From: Thermoanaerobaculum sp964488355
GTDB taxonomy: Bacteria; Acidobacteriota; Thermoanaerobaculia; Thermoanaerobaculales; Thermoanaerobaculaceae
DNA length: 64,000 nucleotides
Assembly: GCA_964488355.1 (NCBI GenBank)
Contig: CAZAUJ010000008.1
Location: 1 to 64,000 of the forward strand
Reading direction: 5' to 3'
The first letter of the stretch is position 1, and each line of letters begins with the position of its first letter. The notes under the pieces were generated by a model that saw only the letters and a list, made by a program, of their open reading frames with translations, did not search any database and was not told where the DNA came from. Both the position numbers and the translations under genes were made by a program. Positions 51,852 through 60,915 of the stretch are shown piece after piece.

Positions 51852-52005
51852 GCAAGGAAGTCCTAAAGCCTTCCGCGAGAGGGTAGAGGCCAAGGGGTGA
51901 GCGGTTTGTGGAGGGCAACGGGCAGGGCTTCATGCCGGGAGTACTCCGACGGGGGCTCTTGCGGCCAAAAGGGGTTTTCGCTAGCGTTTTACCCACGCGG
52001 GTCCC

Positions 52006-52034
52006 TTGCCAAGGATGGGAGGGGCCGTTACATT
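52006..52034 (+). promoter_or_regulatory. Promoter of the zinc-ribbon/plsY pair
   Basis: TTGCCA at 52006-52011, a 17-base spacer and TACATT at 52029-52034. The ATG follows 36 bases later with GGAGGG between. The gap between 51852 and 52005 shows no gene. Confidence 0.55.
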
Positions 52035-52070
52035 GACCGGCAACCGGGAGGCACCGGGCAGGAGGGAAAC

Positions 52071-52316
52071 ATGGCGCGACCCGATTACATCATTTGCTTG
52101 GAGTGCGAGTCGGAGGTGGAGGACTTTACCTGGCGGGATGGTGAGATTCTCCGGGCAACCTGCGAGGTGTGCGGCAACACCGACCCGGATGCCTTCGCCT
52201 TACCCGAGGACTTTGAAGGGCTCGAGGAAGAGGAAGAAGAGGAGGAGTGGGAGGAAGAGGAAGACGAGGATTGGGAGGAAGCCTACGACGAGGATTTTGA
52301 GGACGAGGACGAGTGA
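52071..52316 (+). CDS. Small acidic zinc-ribbon protein, copy 2
   Basis: 81 residues from ATG 52071. The zinc ribbon ligands are C9, C12, C31 and C34 (CLEC and CEVC), as in copy 1. The tail (residues 52-81) is almost entirely Glu, Asp and Trp or Tyr (EEEEEEEWEEEEDEDWEEAY). Long acidic runs argue for binding a basic partner. Its stop overlaps the plsY GTG, so synthesis is probably coupled. Confidence 0.75.
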   Translation: MARPDYIICLECESEVEDFTWRDGEILRATCEVCGNTDPDAFALPEDFEGLEEEEEEEEWEEEEDEDWEEAYDEDFEDEDE

Positions 52317-52921
52317 TCCTCCAACTGCTGGTTGCCTACCTTGTGGGTTCGATTCCCACCGCCGTTTGGGTCAGCACGCTTTTCTTCGGCGTGGATGTGC
52401 GCACCCTAGGTTCGGGCAATGCTGGTGCCACCAACGTGGCTCGTACCTTGGGTTGGAAAGCAGCTTTGCCGGTGGTGTTGGTCGACGTGGGAAAGGGCGC
52501 GCTGGCGGCGGCGCTGCCCAGCCTTTGGGGTGCGGGCACGACGGCGTGGCTTCCTTTGGCCTGCGCCGCCGCTGCCGTGATCGGGCATAGTTTTCCGGTT
52601 TTTGCCGGCTTCAAAGGGGGCAAAGGCGTCGCCACCGCCTGCGGCGCCTTCCTCGTCCTGGCGCCAAAGCTGGTGGGTGTGGCCGCCCTCGTTTGGTTAG
52701 CGATGGTGGTGACCACGCGCATCGTATCCCTGGCCTCGCTTTCGGCAGCGGTGGCCCTGTCGCTAGCGGCCTTCCTCCTCCCTGGGGCCGGGTGGGGCAT
52801 GAAGCCGCTTTCCCTAGCCCTGGCGTGCTTTGTGTTCTGGACGCACCGACAAAATATCCGCCGCTTGCTGGCCGGGCACGAGCCGCGCTTTACCTTCGGC
52901 CGGGGGCGGCAAAAGGAATAA
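52313..52921 (+). CDS. plsY: Acyl-phosphate glycerol-3-phosphate acyltransferase
   Basis: 202 residues from a GTG overlapping the previous stop. About five membrane segments; the three PlsY motifs are seen as LVGSIPTAVWVS with RTLGSGNAGATNVARTLG, then FPVFAGFKGGKGVATACGAF, and HRQNIRRLLAGHEPRF near the end. It transfers an acyl group from acyl-phosphate to glycerol-3-phosphate, the first phospholipid step. This fits the nearby fatty-acid-kinase-like and fabF genes. Confidence 0.94.
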   Translation: MILQLLVAYLVGSIPTAVWVSTLFFGVDVRTLGSGNAGATNVARTLGWKAALPVVLVDVGKGALAAALPSLWGAGTTAWLPLACAAAAVIGHSFPVFAGFKGGKGVATACGAFLVLAPKLVGVAALVWLAMVVTTRIVSLASLSAAVALSLAAFLLPGAGWGMKPLSLALACFVFWTHRQNIRRLLAGHEPRFTFGRGRQKE

Positions 52922-52926
52922 AAAAA

Positions 52927-52947
52927 CTGGCGGGTGGTGCCCGCCAG
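52927..52947. terminator. Hairpin after plsY, T tract on the minus strand only
   Basis: CTGGCGGG (52927-52934) pairs with CCCGCCAG (52940-52947) around TGGTG. An A run lies before it on the plus strand, so only a minus-strand transcript would see a hairpin followed by Us. It may still slow or stop transcripts from the right. No minus-strand gene starts nearby. Confidence 0.35.
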
Positions 52948-53238
52948 GTAAAGAAGGAGGAGGTTGGATGCGTGCGGTGAGGTCGTGGCCATTGCCCCAA
53001 ACCGCATCCTTGCCTGCAGCAAGGAGCATGCCAATCTTTTTCCGACCGACAGGGCAGGCGCAGATTTGCCCTGCTGGCAGCTGGACAGGGGTAGCGTCGC
53101 TCCGGGTGGGTTTCCCTCCCGCACTTCGGGTGACGCTCTGTCGCCAAAAAAGGACACGGGGGGGAGTTGCGCGGCCGTGAAGGGTGTGGTAAAACACCCG
53201 CGGCTTGTGAACGACGCTGGATGAGGGAGAGACGAGAC
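52948..53238 (+). other. Region upstream of acpP
   Basis: About 290 bases. A strong AAGGAGGAGG site precedes an ATG at 52968 that opens a 70-codon frame ending at 53180, but the translation is rich in Pro, Arg and Ser and unlike a folded protein. A small hairpin GGGTGT/ACACCC lies at 53182-53199, just before the acpP ribosome-binding site. No clear promoter was identified. Confidence 0.3.
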
Positions 53239-53478
53239 ATGAACATCGAACAAAAGGTCAAGGACATCATCGTGCAGCAGCTGGGCGTGGATCCGGAAAA
53301 GGTAAAGCCGGAAGCAACCTTTACCGACGATCTGGGCGCCGACTCCCTGGACACGGTCGAGCTCATCATGGCCTTCGAGGAGGAGTTTGGTGTGGAGATT
53401 CCCGACGAGGCGGCGGAAAAGATCCGCACCGTGGGTGATGCCATAGCCTACCTGAAGGAGCACGTCAAGGAGTCCTGA
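53239..53478 (+). CDS. acpP: Acyl carrier protein
   Basis: 79 residues from ATG 53239. The phosphopantetheine-attachment serine is in FTDDLGADSLDTVELIMAF. The protein is acidic and helical, as all ACPs are. It carries growing acyl chains in fatty-acid synthesis. Its last base is shared with the fabF start, the usual acpP-fabF pairing. Confidence 0.97.
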   Translation: MNIEQKVKDIIVQQLGVDPEKVKPEATFTDDLGADSLDTVELIMAFEEEFGVEIPDEAAEKIRTVGDAIAYLKEHVKES

Positions 53479-54719
53479 TGCCCCGCCGGGTCGTGGTGAC
53501 CGGTGTGGGGCTCATCTCCCCCCTGGGGGTGGGGACGGAAGCCACCTGGCAAGCCCTGGTAGCGGGCCAGTCGGGCATTGGGCCCATTACCCGCTTCGAT
53601 GCCTCTGCTTATCCCGTACGCATCGCTGGCGAAGTGAAGGGCTTTGACCCACAGAACTGGATGGATGCCAAGGAGGCGCGAAAGTTTGATTTGTTCGTGC
53701 AGTACGCCTTGGCCGCCAGCCTCATGGCCGTGGAGCAGGCGGGGCTGCCCATTACTCCGGAAAACGCCGAACGGGTGGCGGTGGTTTTAGGTTCCGGTAT
53801 CGGCGGCTTACCGCTGATTGAGGAAAACCACCGCACGCTTCAGGAAAAGGGGCCCCGGCGGGTCTCGCCGTTCTTCATCCCGGGAGCCATTATCAACATG
53901 TGCGCTGGGTTGGTTTCCATCCACTTAGGGGCCAAAGGCCCGAATATGGCTACCTGCACGGCCTGCTCCACCTCTGCGCACGCCATCACCGACGCGTACC
54001 TTTACATTCGCCACGGCTACGCCGATGCGGCCATCGCTGGCGGCGCGGAGGCGGTCATTGACCCGTTGGCCGTGGCCGGCTTTGCCTCCATGCGCGCTCT
54101 TTCCACACGCAACGAGGAGCCGGAAAGGGCCTCGCGGCCCTGGGACCGCGATCGCGACGGCTTCGTCATGGGTGAGGGCGCGGGTGTGTTGGTGCTGGAG
54201 GAGCTGGAATTTGCCACGCGCCGCGGCGCGCCCATCCTCTGCGAGGTGCTGGGCATAGGCATGACTGGAGATGCGTACCACATCACGGCCCCCTGCGAGG
54301 ACGGGGACGGCGCAGCACGAGTCATGGCCTTGGCCCTCAAGGATGCGGGCATTGCTCCGGAACAGGTGGATTACATCAACGCCCACGGCACCTCTACCCC
54401 TCACGGTGACCGAATCGAAACGGTGGCCATCAAGCGCGTTTTCGGGGAGCACGCGTACAAGCTGGCGGTGTCCTCCACCAAGTCCGCCACCGGGCACATG
54501 CTGGGCGCCGCTGGCGGCCTGGAGGCGGGTATAACCGCCCTGGCCGTGGCCCGCGACCTGATCCCGCCAACCCTCAACCTGGACAACCCAGACGAGGGCT
54601 GCGATTTGGACTACGTTCCCTATCGCGCTCGCAAGCAAAGCGTTCGCGTGGCCATGTCCAATTCCTTCGGCTTTGGGGGTACCAACGCCTGCATGGTCCT
54701 GGGCAAGGTGGAGCGGTAA
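53478..54719 (+). CDS. fabF: 3-oxoacyl-ACP synthase II
   Basis: 413 residues. The active-site cysteine is in MATCTACSTSAHAITDAY and the two histidines in NAHGTSTPHGD and KSATGHMLGAAGG. It condenses malonyl-ACP with acyl-ACP to lengthen fatty acids. Starts on the last base of acpP. The 150 bases after it hold only the etf promoter. Confidence 0.97.
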   Translation: MPRRVVVTGVGLISPLGVGTEATWQALVAGQSGIGPITRFDASAYPVRIAGEVKGFDPQNWMDAKEARKFDLFVQYALAASLMAVEQAGLPITPENAERVAVVLGSGIGGLPLIEENHRTLQEKGPRRVSPFFIPGAIINMCAGLVSIHLGAKGPNMATCTACSTSAHAITDAYLYIRHGYADAAIAGGAEAVIDPLAVAGFASMRALSTRNEEPERASRPWDRDRDGFVMGEGAGVLVLEELEFATRRGAPILCEVLGIGMTGDAYHITAPCEDGDGAARVMALALKDAGIAPEQVDYINAHGTSTPHGDRIETVAIKRVFGEHAYKLAVSSTKSATGHMLGAAGGLEAGITALAVARDLIPPTLNLDNPDEGCDLDYVPYRARKQSVRVAMSNSFGFGGTNACMVLGKVER

Positions 54720-54807
54720 GCGGAACGGTAGCCTGCTGCGGAGCTTTTCAGCGTCCTTGCCGCATCAGTTGGCCTGTTTTTGCCATGACAGTTGGTTTTT
54801 CCGGCGG

Positions 54808-54836
54808 TTGAGCTTTGCAGGTCCTCGCACTAGAAT
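54808..54836 (+). promoter_or_regulatory. Promoter of etfBA
   Basis: TTGAGC at 54808-54813, a 17-base spacer and TAGAAT at 54831-54836, with the etfB ATG 36 bases downstream behind AAAGGAGGGG. Confidence 0.6.
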
Positions 54837-54872
54837 TCACAAGGGCGCGGGTGCGCCGGGAAAGGAGGGGTC

Positions 54873-55661
54873 ATGAGGGTCGCGGTGTTCGTTTCGTATG
54901 TGCCCGACACGGCTTCCACCATTAAAGTAGGGCCTTCGGGGAAAGGCATTGACGAGACCGGGATCAAATGGATCATTTCCCCCTACGACGAGTTTGGCGT
55001 GGAGGAGGCGATCAAACTCAAGGAGAGCAAGGGGGCCGAGGTGACCTACATCACCTACGGCCGTGACCGCGACCAGCAGGTTTTGCGCGAGTGCTTCGCC
55101 CGCGGGGGCGACCGGGGCGTGCACGTGTTGGGAACGGGTGCGGCTTTCGGAGACGCCTTTGCCATCGCGCAGATCCTGGCGGCAGCGGCCAAGAAGGCCG
55201 GTCCCTTCGACCTGTACTTTGCTGGAGTGAAGGGTGTGGGGTCAGACCAGGGGCTGGTGGGGGCGATGGTAGCGGAGCTGTTGGACATTCCCCACGTGGC
55301 TTCGGTCACCAAGATCGTCTACGGCAACGGGACCCTGACGGCCTGGCGGGAAATCGAAGGGGGACAGGAGGTGGTGGAGCTGCCTATGCCCTGCCTGGTG
55401 ACCACGCAAAAAGGCCTGAACGAGCCACGCTACCCCTCGCTGAAGGGCATCATGGCAGCGAAAAAGATGCCGGTGGAGGTGGTGGCGGTAGCGGACTTGG
55501 GCTTGGACGAGGAGGGCTTGGCTGGTGCCACCTGCCGTTGGCTGGGGCTGTCGCTGCCGCCGGCAAAGGCTGCCGGAAAGGTTTTCAACGGTGAGCAGGA
55601 CCCACAAGGTGCCGCTCGCGAGCTGGCCAGGCTCCTGCGCGAAGAAGCCAAGGTGATCTGA
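54873..55661 (+). CDS. etfB: Electron transfer flavoprotein, beta subunit
   Basis: 262 residues. The N-terminus RVAVFVSYVPDTASTIKVGP and the segment FAGVKGVGSDQGLVGAMVAE are typical; PRYPSLKGIMAAKKMPVEV is the conserved ETF-beta region. With EtfA it passes electrons from acyl-CoA or other dehydrogenases to the quinone pool or ferredoxin. The etfA gene follows 11 bases later with AAGGAGG. Confidence 0.93.
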   Translation: MRVAVFVSYVPDTASTIKVGPSGKGIDETGIKWIISPYDEFGVEEAIKLKESKGAEVTYITYGRDRDQQVLRECFARGGDRGVHVLGTGAAFGDAFAIAQILAAAAKKAGPFDLYFAGVKGVGSDQGLVGAMVAELLDIPHVASVTKIVYGNGTLTAWREIEGGQEVVELPMPCLVTTQKGLNEPRYPSLKGIMAAKKMPVEVVAVADLGLDEEGLAGATCRWLGLSLPPAKAAGKVFNGEQDPQGAARELARLLREEAKVI

Positions 55662-55672
55662 AGGAGGCAGCG

Positions 55673-56644
55673 ATGGCGGGAATTTTGGTTTTTGTGGAGC
55701 AACGGGAAGGCAATCTGCGGAAGGCTTCTCTGGAAGCGCTAGCCACGGCGGCTAAGCTGGCTGGGGAAAAGTCCCTTCCGGTGGCAGCAGCCCTTTTGGG
55801 ACAGGGCGTGCAGGGTTTGGCTGCCGGCCTGGGGGATTGGGGGGCGCAGAAGGTGCTGGTGGTGGACCAGCCGGAGCTGGCACGTTACACAGCCGAGACC
55901 TATGCTGCGGTGTTGGCCCGCCTCTGCCAGGACCTGCAGCCTGATGCGGTTTTTTTGGCCGCTACCTCGCTTGGACGGGATTTGTCTGGCCGGTTGGCAG
56001 CTCGTCTGCGGGTTGGCTGCCTGCCCGACGTGACCGCGTTGCGCTGGGAGCAGGACACGCTGGTGGCTATCCGCCCGGTTTACTCAGGCAAGGCCCTCGC
56101 CACGATGGACGGGGGCAGCAGCCGCCCCGTGGTGGTGAGCCTGCGCCCCAACGTTTTTCCGGCGGACAAACGGCCGGTGTCCGCGGAGGTGGTGAGCGTG
56201 GACCCCTTGCCCCTCAGCGTGCGCAGCACCGTCAAGGAGGTGGTGGCAGCGCAAACGGGTGAGCTGGACGTGGCTGAGGCTGACATCATCGTGTCTGGGG
56301 GTCGCGGCTTGCGCGGGCCGGAAAACTTCGCCCTCATTCGCGAGCTGGCATCCGCCCTGGGAGCGGCGGTGGGCGCGTCCCGTGCGGCGGTGGATGCGGG
56401 TTGGATCGATCACGCGCACCAGGTGGGGCAAACGGGAAAGGTGGTCTCTCCCACCCTCTACATTGCCTGCGGCATCTCCGGTGCCATCCAGCATCTGGCA
56501 GGCATGTCCTCTTCCAAGGTGATTGTGGCCATTAACAAGGATCCGGAAGCTCCCATCTTCAAGGTGGCCGATTACGGCATCGTCGGCGACCTGTTTCAGG
56601 TGGTACCAGCGCTTACGGAGGAGATTAAGAAACTAAAGGCTTAA
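55673..56644 (+). CDS. etfA: Electron transfer flavoprotein, alpha subunit
   Basis: 323 residues. The C-terminal FAD domain shows IVSGGRGLRGPENFALIREL, GQTGKVVSPTLYIACGISGA and INKDPEAPIFKVADYGIVGD. The N-terminal half has AATSLGRDLSGRLAARL. Cotranscribed with etfB and ended by a strong terminator 8 bases downstream. Confidence 0.95.
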   Translation: MAGILVFVEQREGNLRKASLEALATAAKLAGEKSLPVAAALLGQGVQGLAAGLGDWGAQKVLVVDQPELARYTAETYAAVLARLCQDLQPDAVFLAATSLGRDLSGRLAARLRVGCLPDVTALRWEQDTLVAIRPVYSGKALATMDGGSSRPVVVSLRPNVFPADKRPVSAEVVSVDPLPLSVRSTVKEVVAAQTGELDVAEADIIVSGGRGLRGPENFALIRELASALGAAVGASRAAVDAGWIDHAHQVGQTGKVVSPTLYIACGISGAIQHLAGMSSSKVIVAINKDPEAPIFKVADYGIVGDLFQVVPALTEEIKKLKA

Positions 56645-56651
56645 GAAAAAT

Positions 56652-56682
56652 GGGGCACGCGTGCGCGTGCCCCGGCTTTTTT
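56652..56682. terminator. Rho-independent terminator, probably bidirectional
   Basis: GGGGCACGC (56652-56660) pairs with GCGTGCCCC (56665-56673) around GTGC. GGC and six Ts follow on the plus strand, and the opposite strand has a five-T run after the hairpin. It sits between the convergent etfA and sod genes and can serve both. Confidence 0.85.
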
Positions 56683-56695
56683 CTTCCCCTGTGAC

Positions 56696-57310
<615 letters not shown>

Positions 57311-57498
57311 GTCTTACCTCCTTTTTGTGGCGGTCTTGCCGCCGACTCGCGTGCCAAAACGCTCCAGTTCTGCCCTTTATTTCCCCGGTTGGGCGGCCTC
57401 GTCCCACTGGGGAGAGGGGCGAGTGCGAAAGTGGAAATTTGCTCCTTCCCGCCCTATGTTGTTCTTAGACGGAAAGGGCAACTTTCCCGGAGGTGGAT

Positions 57499-57972
57499 AT
57501 GGCGGAGCGGCGCAGCTCGACGAGGGTGACGCCTTCGAAAGAACTACCTGCCAAGGTTCGGGCCTTCCTTTCGGCCCGCGTTGTGGACATTTCCCGAACA
57601 GGTGTGCAGCTAGAACTGTCCAGTTTGTTGCGCGTGGGGGTGGTGTGCGACGTGCGGCTTTCCCTGGGGGAAGAGGAACTGCATTGGCCGGCCACCGTTT
57701 GCCGCTGTCGTGCCTCCTCCTTCGGCGTGGACGCTTCCGGGCAAAAGGTGCTTCTTTACCGCGCGGGCCTGCAGTTCGCACCCATGAGTGACGAGGAGTG
57801 GGAGCACTTGGAACGCGTCCTACGCTTGGCGGGAGGGCCACATGCGGGCATCGAGCTAGCTGCTGGGGAGGCACCGCCGGTGGCGCAGCCCGGGCCGCCT
57901 TCCGAAAGGGCAGCAAGTGAGAGAAACGGCCCCATCAAGGTCAAGGTGGACACCTCCCAGCTCCGCCGTTAG
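57499..57972 (+). CDS. PilZ-domain protein
   Basis: 157 residues from ATG 57499 with GGAGGTGG directly upstream; an in-frame GTG two codons before overlaps that site. ERRSSTRV is a variant of the RxxxR motif and VDISRTGVQLEL matches the D/NxSxxG motif, the two c-di-GMP-binding elements. A flexible C-terminal tail follows residue 115. It probably senses c-di-GMP to control motility or envelope output. Monocistronic by appearance. Confidence 0.78.
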   Translation: MAERRSSTRVTPSKELPAKVRAFLSARVVDISRTGVQLELSSLLRVGVVCDVRLSLGEEELHWPATVCRCRASSFGVDASGQKVLLYRAGLQFAPMSDEEWEHLERVLRLAGGPHAGIELAAGEAPPVAQPGPPSERAASERNGPIKVKVDTSQLRR

Positions 57973-57985
57973 CCTGACTGCCGGG

Positions 57986-59326
57986 CTAGCGGCCCAGGAC
58001 TTGGCGTAGGCGCCGGGCAAGCTCGCGCACCTGTGCGCGCAAGCCCTCCTCATCCACTGTCAGCACGCAGCGGTTTTCCATCACGAGCTGGCCGTTCACC
58101 ACCACGTGCCGCACGTCGCTGGCGCGAGCGGCGTAAAGCAGGTGGGAGGTGGGGTGGTAGACGGGCACCGCATGCGGTTCGTCCACCGCCAGGCAAAGGA
58201 TATCGGCCCTCTTACCCACGCGCAGGGTGCCGATTTCCTCGCCCAACCCCAGCACGTCTGCGCCGCCGGCGGTCAACATGCGCGCGACGCGGGAGGCGGG
58301 CAGGCAGGTGGGGTCGCCAGTGAGCCCCTTGTAAAGCAGGGCCGCGAGCTGAGCATCTCGCAGCAGGTCCAAGGTGTTGTTGGAAGCTGCTCCATCGGTG
58401 CCCAAGCCCACCTTCACCCCGCGTTCGAGCATGCGGTGCACGGGCGCTACCCCCGAGCCCAGTTTGAGGTTGGATACGGGGTTGGAGGCCACCCCAACTT
58501 CCAGCTCGGCCAAGGTGTCCATGTCCTGCTCGCTCACATGCACACAGTGGGCCGCCACCGTGCGCGCCGAGAGCACGCCCAAATCGGCCAGGTACTGCAC
58601 GGGGCTGGCGCCCTTTTCCTTCTGAAAGGTCTCGGCTTCCCAGCGGGTTTCGGCCACATGGATAAGGAAGGGCACGTCGAACTCGTCGGCCAGCTCAGCA
58701 GCCTTAACCAGATTTCCGGCGTTGACGGAGTAGGGGGCGTGAGCCGCCACCGCTGGCCGAATGATTGGGTGGTGGCGGAAAGCCTGGCAAAGCTGCCGCT
58801 GGCGCTCCAAGGCGACCTCGGGTGAGGGGCAGGAAGGCGTGGGAAAGTCAATCACGCTTTCCGGCACCACCCCGCGTAGGCCCACGGTGAGCAGCGCTTC
58901 CGCCACCGTCGGGGCATGGAAGTACATGTCGCACACGCAGGTGACGCCGGCTTTGATGCTTTCCACCGCGGCCCACAGGGTGCCCAGGCGCACCGTTTCT
59001 CGGTCCATGACCGCTTTTTCTGCTGGCCAAATGTGCTCTTCCAACCAGGTCTTTAAGGGCAAATCGTCCGCCAGGCCGCGAAAAAGCACCATGGCCAGGT
59101 GCGTGTGGGTGTTGACAAAGCCTGGCAGAATCAACCCTCCCTGGGCATCCACCACCCGGCGGGCAGCAAGGTTCAGCTCCTTTTCAGCCCCCACCGCCAC
59201 GATGCGCTCCCCCGCCACCGCCACCGCCCCTTGGGCTATGGGTTCGGCCCCATCCTCCATGGTCAGGAGGGTGCCGCCACGGACAAGAAGGTCCACCGTG
59301 GGGGGCTTTTCCTGCCCTTGCATCAT
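57986..59326 (-). CDS. mtaD: Amidohydrolase, MTA/SAH deaminase type
   Basis: 446 residues. The metal-dependent deaminase motifs are GFVNTHTHLAMVLFRGLADD, AAHAPYSVNAG, AAHCVHVSEQDMDTLAELEV and GLGTDGAASNNTLDLL. TWLEEHIWPAE is typical of 5'-methylthioadenosine/S-adenosylhomocysteine deaminases. It would deaminate these compounds in methionine salvage; other purine or guanine-like substrates are possible. Overlaps the lemA stop by 4 bases. Confidence 0.85.
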   Translation of the reverse strand: MMQGQEKPPTVDLLVRGGTLLTMEDGAEPIAQGAVAVAGERIVAVGAEKELNLAARRVVDAQGGLILPGFVNTHTHLAMVLFRGLADDLPLKTWLEEHIWPAEKAVMDRETVRLGTLWAAVESIKAGVTCVCDMYFHAPTVAEALLTVGLRGVVPESVIDFPTPSCPSPEVALERQRQLCQAFRHHPIIRPAVAAHAPYSVNAGNLVKAAELADEFDVPFLIHVAETRWEAETFQKEKGASPVQYLADLGVLSARTVAAHCVHVSEQDMDTLAELEVGVASNPVSNLKLGSGVAPVHRMLERGVKVGLGTDGAASNNTLDLLRDAQLAALLYKGLTGDPTCLPASRVARMLTAGGADVLGLGEEIGTLRVGKRADILCLAVDEPHAVPVYHPTSHLLYAARASDVRHVVVNGQLVMENRCVLTVDEEGLRAQVRELARRLRQVLGR

Positions 59327-59916
59327 TGGAACCTCACCTGGGGAGGCCGTTCGGCCCCTGGCGTGGCTTGGAAGTAGGGCCGCTCGGCGAAGCCCAGCAG
59401 GTTGGCGATCAGCACCTGGGGGAAGCGTCGGCGATAGGTGTTGTACGCCTGTGCCGCTTCGTTGAAGCGCTTGCGCTCCACGGCGATGCGGTTTTCCGTG
59501 CCTTCAAGCTGGGCTTGCAGGTCGCGGAAGGCCTCGGTGGCTCGCAGCTCGGGGTACCGCTCCACCACCACCAGCAGGCGGGAAAGAGCTGAGCCCAGCT
59601 CATCCTGTGCTTGTTGGAAGGCGGCCAGCTGCTGAGGCGTGGGCACGCCGCTAAAAGTCACCTGCCCGACCTTGGCGCGCGCTGCCACCACCGCTGTGAG
59701 CGTTTCCCTTTCGAAGTCACGGGCTCCCTTGACCGTCTCTACCAGGTTGGGGACCAGATCGGCTCGGCGCTGGTAGACGTTTTCCACCTGCGCCCAAGCA
59801 CTCTTCACCGCTTCGTCCAGCTGAACCAAGCGGTTGTAGGAGTTCAGGAGGCTCAGCCCCATGAACAGGGCCAGCACCACCAGCGCCACCAAGCAACCCA
59901 CCAGAGCTCGTTTCAT
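59323..59916 (-). CDS. LemA-family protein
   Basis: 197 residues from ATG 59916 (MKRALVGCLVALVVLALFMG). One N-terminal membrane helix, then a helical domain with YNRLVQLDEAVKSAWAQVEN, YQRRADLVPNLVETVKGARD and RFPQVLIANLLGF, all LemA hallmarks. Function in bacteria is poorly defined. Transcribed after lpxL with a 4-base overlap and before the deaminase. Confidence 0.9.
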   Translation of the reverse strand: MKRALVGCLVALVVLALFMGLSLLNSYNRLVQLDEAVKSAWAQVENVYQRRADLVPNLVETVKGARDFERETLTAVVAARAKVGQVTFSGVPTPQQLAAFQQAQDELGSALSRLLVVVERYPELRATEAFRDLQAQLEGTENRIAVERKRFNEAAQAYNTYRRRFPQVLIANLLGFAERPYFQATPGAERPPQVRFQ

Positions 59917-60860
59917 CCTTCCCCCTCTCGCTGAGGATTGTAACGTTCCGCCGACCAAACTGGGTCCCCAGGCGAAGGCCGCCGGCGAAAGCGGCGGTGA
60001 AACCAAACCCACTGCTCGGGAGCGCGGCGAATGTGCTCTTCAATGGCGCGGGTGAGCTGGGCCGTGAGAAGGGCCACCTTTTCCTCGTCCGCGCTGGACC
60101 CGGCCGTCTGCATGGGGGGAGAAAAAACAATTTCCATGTTACCCTCGGCGGTGCGGCGGGCAAAGCCCAAAACCACGGGGCATTGGGCTCGCAAGGCCAG
60201 CACGGCGGCGCCGGTGGGCGTCCAAGCTGGCCGGCCAAAGAAGCTCACGAATACCCCAGGGCCTTGGATGTCCTGGTCGATAAGCAAACCCACCACGCGG
60301 CCGCGGCGCAGGGCACGCAGCAAGCTGGCTCCCGACCCACCTCGGAAGACGGCCTCCCCTCCGAAGCGAGTGCGCAGGTGCTCGACCAGGCGGTGCAAGC
60401 GAGGATCGCGCAGCTGCCTCCCCAAGGAGGTCATGGGAATGCCTGCGGCTTGCAGTGCCAAGTTCATCCATTCCCAGTTGCCACAGTGCCCGGTGACCAG
60501 CACGACCCCTCGCCCCTGGGCCAGGGCTTGCTGGAGGTGCTCCAAGCCCCGAAAGCGGGTCTTTTCCAATAGGGCGACAGGCGTGGCCTTGGCCAGCCAC
60601 AGGGCCTCACCCACTAGCTCCCCCAGGTGGCGGGCGCACCCTTTCAGCATACCTTCACAGTCGGCATGCTCGCCGAAGGCTAGGCGCAAGTTTTCTCTCG
60701 CCCATTGGCACTCACGGCGAACCAAGGGGGCGAAAAGCCCCACCGCCCAGGCGAAAAAACTTCGCAGCAGACCCAAGGGCAGCCAGCCACTGAGCGCCAA
60801 GAGAAACCTGAGCAGGAGATAGCCAACACCGTACCGAACCTTCTTGCCCCAGCTCGCCAC
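59913..60860 (-). CDS. Lipid A biosynthesis-type acyltransferase (LpxL/HtrB family)
   Basis: 315 residues. An N-terminal membrane segment (about 10-45) is followed by the catalytic HX4E motif in TGHCGNWEWMNLAL. GLLIDQDIQGPGVFVSFFGR and QWVWFHRRFRRRP fit the family. It adds a secondary acyl chain to lipid A precursors or related lipids, which implies an LPS-type outer membrane. Divergent from gmk. Confidence 0.88.
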   Translation of the reverse strand: MASWGKKVRYGVGYLLLRFLLALSGWLPLGLLRSFFAWAVGLFAPLVRRECQWARENLRLAFGEHADCEGMLKGCARHLGELVGEALWLAKATPVALLEKTRFRGLEHLQQALAQGRGVVLVTGHCGNWEWMNLALQAAGIPMTSLGRQLRDPRLHRLVEHLRTRFGGEAVFRGGSGASLLRALRRGRVVGLLIDQDIQGPGVFVSFFGRPAWTPTGAAVLALRAQCPVVLGFARRTAEGNMEIVFSPPMQTAGSSADEEKVALLTAQLTRAIEEHIRRAPEQWVWFHRRFRRRPSPGDPVWSAERYNPQREGEG

Positions 60861-60915
60861 GGCAGCAGTCTATCAACGGCACGCATCCGCTATCATCCCC
60901 AGGCGGGGAGAAAAG

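Noticed and set aside
52968..53180. 70-codon frame with a strong AAGGAGGAGG site
   Set aside because: The translation is Pro/Arg/Ser-rich without domain pattern, and the Shine-Dalgarno-like run may be chance in purine-rich DNA.
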